In this document: positions 59,723-64,000 of the stretch, in pieces
Position numbering within the stretch: the first letter of the stretch is position 1
Layout of the letters: each line of letters opens with the position of its first letter
Assembly: GCA_963794605.1 (NCBI GenBank)
Contig: CAWCEN010000003.1
Coordinates: forward strand, 62,001-126,000
Source: VAXT01 sp963794605
GTDB taxonomy: Bacteria; Actinomycetota; Thermoleophilia; Gaiellales; Gaiellaceae
DNA length: 64,000 nt
Reading direction: 5' to 3'
The notes under the pieces: model-generated
The model's input: the letters and a program-made list of their open reading frames with translations, nothing else
The model's database searches: none
What the model was told of the DNA's origin: nothing
Position numbers and translations under genes: made by a program

Positions 59723-59947
59723 CTTACCGAGGCACGGTCTTCTTCAAACGGCAGGCCGCCCTGTTTCGCACAGGCCGTACGTTTTGCGAGAAGCCTGGAC
59801 CCAGAGAGGCCGCCCCCTCCCCGAAACACCCCGATGGGCGTGAGGCTGACAACATCACCAGGCGACGGATTCTGTACTGGCTTGCTGCGATGGTCGCGCT
59901 TGAATCGTTCCCGCCAGCCCCAGACGAAATCGCTGCTAACGGGGAGA

Positions 59948-60868
59948 TCATGCGCCTGATAGGAACGAATCCCTGCAAAACGAGGGGTCGTGACTCAGCG
60001 CGTGACTCACGCCGATGCACCTACTCGTCGGCCTGCCGTTCACGACCGAGACTTCGCGCAGGAACGGCCGTATCGTCTCGGCGAGTTCCTTGGGGCGGTC
60101 GTGGTAGGCCCCGTGCCTGCCCGGCGTGGTCACTACATCTGCGCCGAGTCGCTTGCTGAGCCGCCCGGCGACCTCGGCGAAGAAGTCGTGGCTGTCCGCG
60201 CTCACGACCAGCAGCACAGGCACGGCGATGGCGACTAGCGCCTGGTCATCTGGCAGGGACCTCTCATAGGTGCCGAGCTCGACGTCGAAGAGAGTGCTGG
60301 CGCTGGCACAGAGCCGTTCCCGGAGCGCGGGGGGAAGCTGTATCCACGCGTCGTCTCCGCAGATGTATTGCCAGAACCGCTCCACCGCCAAGTGAGGTCC
60401 GCCTTCGGCCATCGACTGCCGGACGACTCCTTGCAGTGGGGATCGGACCACGTCGAAGTCGTCGAGGACCGCGTACACCCCTGGTTCGTGCAGGACGGCA
60501 CCGCGCACCATCGCGGGGTGGCGGGTCAACATCCAGAGCGCGAAGTTCCCGCCGCTGCTCGTTCCGAAGACCGCCAGCGGGCCGACCGCCAACGAATCGA
60601 CCAGGGCCGCCGCATCATCGGCCTGCTCCTCAGCCGACGTCGTCGTCCACCCTGCCGGAGCCGGACTCCGGCCGTTCCCACGCCGGTCGTAAGTGATGAG
60701 CGTGAACTCGTCGGCCAGAAGATCGGCGAGTGTGTCGAAATGACCGCCGTCGCCGGTCGCCCCCATGATCAAAAGAACAGGCGGGCCGCTGCCGCGGACC
60801 TCGTGGTAGAGCTCGGCACCGTTGACGCTGACCATCGGCATCGCAAAGCTCGCTGGGATCTTAGACAT
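59948..60868 (-). CDS. Alpha/beta hydrolase
   Basis: 306 residues with the alpha/beta-hydrolase core: PPVLLIMGATGDGGHFDTLA, ITYDRRGNGRSPAP, the nucleophile elbow FGTSSGGNFALW (Ser in GTSSG), and the catalytic His in GRHGAYHDRP. The substrate is unknown. The C-terminal ~30 residues after FLREVS (Cys/Ser/Arg-rich) do not look like the family and may come from read-through into rearranged sequence. The start could be 60868, 60841 or 60835; MVSVNGAELYHE is the conserved opening. Confidence 0.82.
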   Translation of the reverse strand: MSKIPASFAMPMVSVNGAELYHEVRGSGPPVLLIMGATGDGGHFDTLADLLADEFTLITYDRRGNGRSPAPAGWTTTSAEEQADDAAALVDSLAVGPLAVFGTSSGGNFALWMLTRHPAMVRGAVLHEPGVYAVLDDFDVVRSPLQGVVRQSMAEGGPHLAVERFWQYICGDDAWIQLPPALRERLCASASTLFDVELGTYERSLPDDQALVAIAVPVLLVVSADSHDFFAEVAGRLSKRLGADVVTTPGRHGAYHDRPKELAETIRPFLREVSVVNGRPTSRCIGVSHALSHDPSFCRDSFLSGA

Positions 60869-60985
60869 GCTGGCTTTGCGGGCCCGTTGCGGGCAGCTCA
60901 GTCGAAGACACTCAAGGGCAGTGTGAAGCCGACGATCCAGGTTCCGGCTGGCCGAAGCCGCTCATCGCCGTGAAGCTTAGGTCCT

Positions 60986-61213
60986 TCAGCGACCTGCGGC
61001 GACGAGCGGCACGGGCATGGGCGGCGCCTGACGGAACGCTTCGCGAACGCGCTCGCGGGCGAGACGCGCGTCGGGGTGCCCGTACAGCTTGCGCACGAGT
61101 TCGCCGCCGTCTTGATGGCCGAAGTGGAGCGCGATATCGCGTGCGTCGAGTTCGAGCACGTTCCAGGCGTACCAGCCGAAGTAGTGGCGGGTGGCGGTGT
61201 ACAGGTCGACGTT
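60986..61213 (-). pseudogene. C-terminal fragment of a tyrosine-recombinase integrase
   Basis: The minus strand reads LYTATRHYFGWYAWNVLELD, ARDIALHFGHQDGGELVRKL, YGHPDARLARERVREAF, the C-terminal catalytic segment of phage-type integrases (RH, then HFGHQ and the terminal Tyr in LYGHPD). Upstream of about 61213 the frame has no integrase sequence and instead runs antisense to a split hypothetical gene. The N-terminal and core parts are lost. Confidence 0.75.
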
Positions 61214-61218
61214 GCGAG

Positions 61219-61305
61219 CGGGAACGTGCTTTCGGCGCTGGCCGCTGCCAAAGAACTTCCGCAGCTGAGCCTCGTCAACGCGCTCGAGAAGCTCGGTGAG
61301 GGCGC
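61219..61305 (+). pseudogene. 5' piece of a split paralogue of the 58177-58560 gene
   Basis: GNVLSALAAAKELPQLSLVN then ALE matches the start of the intact paralogue (NVLSAMAAAKDVPQLSLADA). Similarity ends near 61305, where unrelated sequence begins. No start codon is evident. Confidence 0.6.
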
Positions 61306-61456
61306 GGGTGCTGAGACGGCAAGCGCAAGCGACGGGTGCTGCGAGATACTCCGCCCGGCGTCTGTGACGCTCAGAGGGCAAGGGCTCGTGTTCCAGCAAG
61401 CGCCGAAAGAACGGAGGTCGAGGCGTGGAAACCAGCACTAACGGTTCGTGCTCTAC

Positions 61457-61768
61457 ATGTACCTCGTCGCCATCGGCGGCGCATTTCTCGGTCTGATGTA
61501 TCCGACGATCATTGCGCGCTTCAAGCGTGGCCCGGGGCCGAGGTATCGAACGTTCGGCACGTCTTCCTCGATCGGTGGGTGGGTGGGCTATCTCGCTGTG
61601 GGCTTGTTGATATCGGCGATCGTCGTCACATTGGGATTTGGCGGGTTCCTCTCCGACGAGAACAACAAGAAGGCCCTCGATGCTATGGGGCTTGTTGCAT
61701 ACAGCCTGGCCTTTGGCTTCGGATTTGGTGCAGGTCAACTCGCGGAAGAACCGCTGAAGCAGGGCTAA
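61457..61768 (+). CDS. Small membrane protein, three helices
   Basis: 103 residues from ATG 61457: MYLVAIGGAFLGLMYPTIIA, GWVGYLAVGLLISAIVVTLG, and a third helix AYSLAFGFGFGAGQLAE. Three membrane segments with a basic loop KRGPGPRYRTFG. It lies within the interval that separates the two halves of the split paralogue and ends just before the second half. The family is unknown; composition supports coding. Confidence 0.55.
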   Translation: MYLVAIGGAFLGLMYPTIIARFKRGPGPRYRTFGTSSSIGGWVGYLAVGLLISAIVVTLGFGGFLSDENNKKALDAMGLVAYSLAFGFGFGAGQLAEEPLKQG

Positions 61769-61771
61769 CGC

Positions 61772-61969
61772 GCGCGACCACCGCGCGTCGCCGCGCGCTG
61801 GCTTGTTTGCCTCCTCGAGGAGCAGCCCGACGTGACGATCGAGGAGGCTGCCCTGGCCGCTGCCTGCCTCGTCGCGCTCACAGGCGGCGCCTATGAGGAG
61901 GCGAGGGCGACCTTGCGGGCCATGGCCGAAACAGCGTCTAGCCGGCGGCGAGCTCGGGGCGTAGCGTGA
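61772..61969 (+). pseudogene. 3' piece of the split paralogue of the 58177-58560 gene
   Basis: RVAARWLVCLLEEQPDVTIE then EAALAAACLVALTGGAYEEA continues the paralogue where the 5' piece left off (compare RVAARWLLRYLEEDPHATIE) and ends at a TGA at 61967 after TLRAMAETASS. The two pieces are in the same reading frame but 466 bases apart. Confidence 0.65.
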
Positions 61970-62083
61970 GCCGCACTGCTGAGCGCGGGGCGTGGGAAGG
62001 GCCGCGCGGAGCAACCCGTCCTCCTGCGCCGACTGCCCTTCGACGGTACGCCCCTCGACGAAGGCAGTCAAGCTTGCGAGTGC

Positions 62084-62635
62084 GTGATCCGAACCAGACC
62101 GCTTCTCGCTGTCGGCGGCCTCGTCCTGCTTGCCCTTGGCTGTGGGTCGAGCAGCTCCGGGGAGGTCGCTCGTCCGCAGACGGCGACGCTGAATTGGCAC
62201 GAGAATTGCGGCACGCGTGCGGATCCGCTTCCGATCGCGACGCGCCGGCTGGTCGTCGAGGAGGGGCGCTGGCGAGTAGACGTCTCGTTCCGAAACAGGA
62301 CCAGCGTGACCCTCTTCGTCATGCGGCCGCATGTCCCAGGCGGGACGTACTTCGGTCTCGAGCCGTTTCGGACCTCGTCTTTCCGAGAGGTACTCGAGCG
62401 CGTCGAGGCGGGAGCGGCCAAGCCACGCACGTTTGCCGAGCGCTTCAGCCCCGCCCTCCCACGACTGCTTCCGCCCGGGCGAGGCTGGTCGGGCGAGTTC
62501 TCCGGTCGTGCGGCCCTTCCGGCCGACACGCCGATCCGCGTTGTTCTCGGGCGGTTCGAGGTCGCCGGGAACGTGCCGTCCGGATTCTTCGTCGGCTTCC
62601 TCTGCATTTCGGAGCGCTTCGTCCGCCTCAGATAG
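62084..62635 (+). CDS. Lipoprotein of unknown function
   Basis: 183 residues: signal peptide with lipobox (VLLALGC), then a beta-rich domain LNWHENCGTRADPLPIATRR, VDVSFRNRTSVTLFVMRPHV, and VVLGRFEVAGNVPSGFFVGF. A Cys pair (ENCGT, FLCISE) could form a disulfide. Some such lipoproteins bind small molecules; not assigned. The GTG at 62084 has no clear binding site. Confidence 0.65.
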   Translation: MIRTRPLLAVGGLVLLALGCGSSSSGEVARPQTATLNWHENCGTRADPLPIATRRLVVEEGRWRVDVSFRNRTSVTLFVMRPHVPGGTYFGLEPFRTSSFREVLERVEAGAAKPRTFAERFSPALPRLLPPGRGWSGEFSGRAALPADTPIRVVLGRFEVAGNVPSGFFVGFLCISERFVRLR

Positions 62636-62737
62636 CTCGAGACTATGGCGAAGGGCGTCGCTTCCGATACCTACCGTGATGGCGGAACCCGCGCGGCCTT
62701 CGACCCGCGCCCCCAAGAGCTACGATCTTGCAACGTG

Positions 62738-62941
62738 ATGAGTACCGCACGAAGGATCATCGACTGGTTGAGAAGGCCCGCTGCGGATGCCGACCCCGAG
62801 ACGACCGCCGAGGCTCAGCGCTTGCAGGACGATCGGGAGACGATTCGGGGTTCCCAGAGCCTCACGAGCGGAATGACGGGGCCTGGTCTCTCCAACGTGA
62901 CTCCCACGCCGGATGTGCTGCATCCGGAGCGCGAACGCTAG
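62738..62941 (+). CDS. Small hypothetical protein
   Basis: 67 residues from the ATG at 62738: MSTARRIIDWLRRPAADADP, EAQRLQDDRETIRGSQSLTS. A helix with basic and acidic faces, then a Thr/Pro-rich tail. Similar small proteins occur in this group; function unknown. Part of the preceding sequence (62693-62714) is repeated at 63043-63064. Confidence 0.45.
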   Translation: MSTARRIIDWLRRPAADADPETTAEAQRLQDDRETIRGSQSLTSGMTGPGLSNVTPTPDVLHPERER

Positions 62942-63352
62942 CGCTGCGCTCGGGCATGGCCCGAACGGCCATCTTGTCGCGCCGGCGCCGGCGCCGGCGT
63001 CTTAGTCTCGGCGTGCTCGAGCTGGGGGCGATGGGAAGGGCCGCGGCCTTCGACCCGCGCCCCCCAATTGTTGGCCCCCGCGACGCTGCAAACGCCCGGG
63101 GGCCGTGGCGGCGAGGGAGTAGCCCCGCCGCGCCCGCATCGTGCCGATCGCCCGCGGTCGCCTGCGGCAGTCCTGAGACACGGCCCGGTCGTGACTCAAA
63201 ACCGGGGCACAACGCCCCCAAAACGGCCCTTTTGCGAACCCGCACGGCTGCGGCTATCAACGCGCCGAAGCCACTGCGCAACCCTCTGCTGGAGTGGGAT
63301 TCTGGCCCGTCCTGCACCCGCCTGGCCCGCCGTGACACTAACCGGGTCGCTA
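62942..63352. other. 410-base intergenic region before tRNA-Arg
   Basis: Contains three copies of GCCGGC near 62979-62996, a repeat of about 22 bases shared with 62693-62714 (GCGGCCTTCGACCCGCG...), and a hairpin near 63073-63104 (GGCCCCCG with CGGGGGCC). No gene is seen; the open frames are antisense shadows. Confidence 0.55.
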
Positions 63353-63425
63353 TGCGCCTGGCAGGAATCGAACCTGCGACCTCGCGCTCCGGAGGCGCGC
63401 GCTCTATCCCCTGAGCTACAGGCGC
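63353..63425 (-). tRNA. tRNA-Arg (anticodon CCG)
   Basis: Complete cloverleaf on the minus strand: acceptor GCGCCTG with CAGGCGC, D-arm GCTCAGGGGATAGAGC, anticodon stem CGCGC/GCGCG around CTCCGGA (anticodon CCG), and T-arm GCAGG-TTCGATT-CCTGC, with discriminator A. The CCA is not encoded. Confidence 0.95.
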
Positions 63426-63586
63426 GGAGTCGTCAGTCTAGCCCGCCGTCGGTTCGCCTCCCTGGGCTGCGCTGCCACCCGCGGTCTTCTCGGTCGACAG
63501 GCATAGCCGAAATCCGGCGTGCAAACCGAGCCGGACGCTTCGGGGTACTATCGGCAGTCCTTCTAAATCCATCCAGGAGGTGGAAA

Positions 63587-64000
63587 GTGGCGGAATCGAG
63601 TCTCTACGAGCGGCTCGGTGGCGCATTTGCCATCGCAGCGGTGGTCGACCACTTCAGCGAAGCGATCGTCCGCAATCCGATCGTCGGCCAGAACTCGGAG
63701 AACCGAGAGCTCCGCGAATGGCACACCAACAGCCTCGCTCGGCTTCCCGGCCTGAAGTTCATGCGCACCCTGTGGGTGTGCGACGTCGCCGGCGGGCCGC
63801 AGGATTACGCAGCAACGCGACCCGGCCGTACTGCTCTCGGCCTGGAGGAAGCCCATCGCGAACTGAAGATCTCTCCCGATGAGTTCGATGAGGTCGCCGC
63901 CGAACTGGCGCGCACGCTCGACCATTTCGAGGTGCCTGCCCAGGAAAAGGAGGAGGTCCTGGGTGCTTTTGCCGCGCACAAAGGCGAGGTGACAGAGGGC
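63587..64000 (+). CDS. Truncated haemoglobin, 5' part (3' end outside window)
   Basis: 138 residues visible, no stop. The pattern SLYERLGGAFAIAAVVDHFS, IVGQNSENRELREWHTNSLA, RTALGLEEAHRELKISPDEF is that of a group I-like truncated globin; the proximal His is probably in EEAHRELK, and PGLKFMRTLWVCDVAGGPQD follows the E helix. These bind oxygen or nitric oxide. The GTG at 63587 has a strong AGGAGG 7 bases upstream. Confidence 0.87.
   Translation, partial: MAESSLYERLGGAFAIAAVVDHFSEAIVRNPIVGQNSENRELREWHTNSLARLPGLKFMRTLWVCDVAGGPQDYAATRPGRTALGLEEAHRELKISPDEFDEVAAELARTLDHFEVPAQEKEEVLGAFAAHKGEVTEG

Larger units (their letters stand above)
58561..59947. other. 1.4 kb largely non-coding, hairpin-rich region
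   Basis: No convincing protein gene except a possible small one at 59251-59433. It contains two long hairpin structures (58700-58755, 58878-58967), the palindrome GTCTTCGAAGAC (59093-59104), a T7 run near 59143, and two terminator-like hairpins with T-runs on the plus strand (59647-59672 and 59681-59722). By eye the composition is less GC-biased than the flanking genes. Confidence 0.6.

Noticed and set aside
61214..62716. Long minus-strand frame that would make a 576-residue integrase
   Set aside because: Only the last ~75 residues (60986-61213) resemble an integrase; the rest is low-complexity shadow sequence.
59988..63200. GTCGTGACTCA occurring near 59988 and 63189 considered as att direct repeats
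   Set aside because: Eleven bases with no further shared flank; too short to support an element boundary.

Overview
The window is 64 kb of very GC-rich chromosomal DNA. GTG and TTG starts are frequent, neighbouring genes often overlap by 4 to 30 bases, and the core genes (uvrC, whiA, gap, pgk, tpiA, gpmI, argS, glpX, class I fba) look actinobacterial. Together with DUF-type secreted proteins, two LuxR/ATPase regulators and an M48 protease, this suggests an actinobacterium, probably a soil lineage of the Thermoleophilia (Gaiellales/Solirubrobacterales type). The taxon is inferred from gene content, not measured.

Layout. 1-11 kb: the 3' end of uvrC, an MFS exporter, a two-domain cupredoxin, an ArsR-type regulator, a UPF0104 membrane protein, a frameshifted EamA exporter beside an Lrp regulator, a secreted BNR-repeat protein coupled to pruA, a frameshifted ogt, and whiA. 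11.3-24.3 kb: a central carbon block (gap, pgk, tpiA, gpmI, glpX, fbaB) interleaved with an ECF sigma factor, a phosphoesterase, an M48 protease, a DUF3467 protein, an RCK potassium channel and argS. Striking paired hairpins precede gap and pgk. 24.3-27.3 kb: duplicated small lipoproteins, tRNA-Gly(CCC) with 3'-end copies nearby, and a Cys-rich copper-storage-like gene. 27.3-49.2 kb: mostly envelope and redox functions (a secreted protein with 48 consecutive prolines, a large LPG-synthase-like membrane protein with a kinase-like domain, DUF1003, cupredoxin, HIT hydrolase, a LuxR/ATPase regulator, an animal-type haem peroxidase, CorA, an Erm-like methyltransferase, a molybdopterin oxidoreductase with its reductase, GT2, MFS, and two arrestin-like proteins in tandem).

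49.2-63.3 kb is different. Intact genes (a second LuxR/ATPase regulator, ferritin-like, VOC, zinc-type oxidoreductase, alpha/beta hydrolase, lipoproteins) alternate with pieces of genes: an ECF sigma N-terminus, a sugar-ABC ATPase N-terminus, an ankyrin tail, a frameshifted HNH nuclease, an integrase C-terminus and a split paralogue. A tRNA-Asp 3' half and a 1.4 kb stretch with strong nested hairpins also lie here. I read this as a decayed integration region. The window ends with tRNA-Arg(CCG) and the start of a truncated haemoglobin.

I found no CRISPR array, recognisable defence island, biosynthetic cluster, intact transposase or phage structural module. The best candidates for something undescribed are RNA-level: the structured leaders of gap (11454-11632) and pgk (12753-12805), and the three-way-junction element at 58878-58967. 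Next is the tRNA-Gly micro-islet at 25667-26317. No computation or database search was run; family names come from reading the protein sequences.
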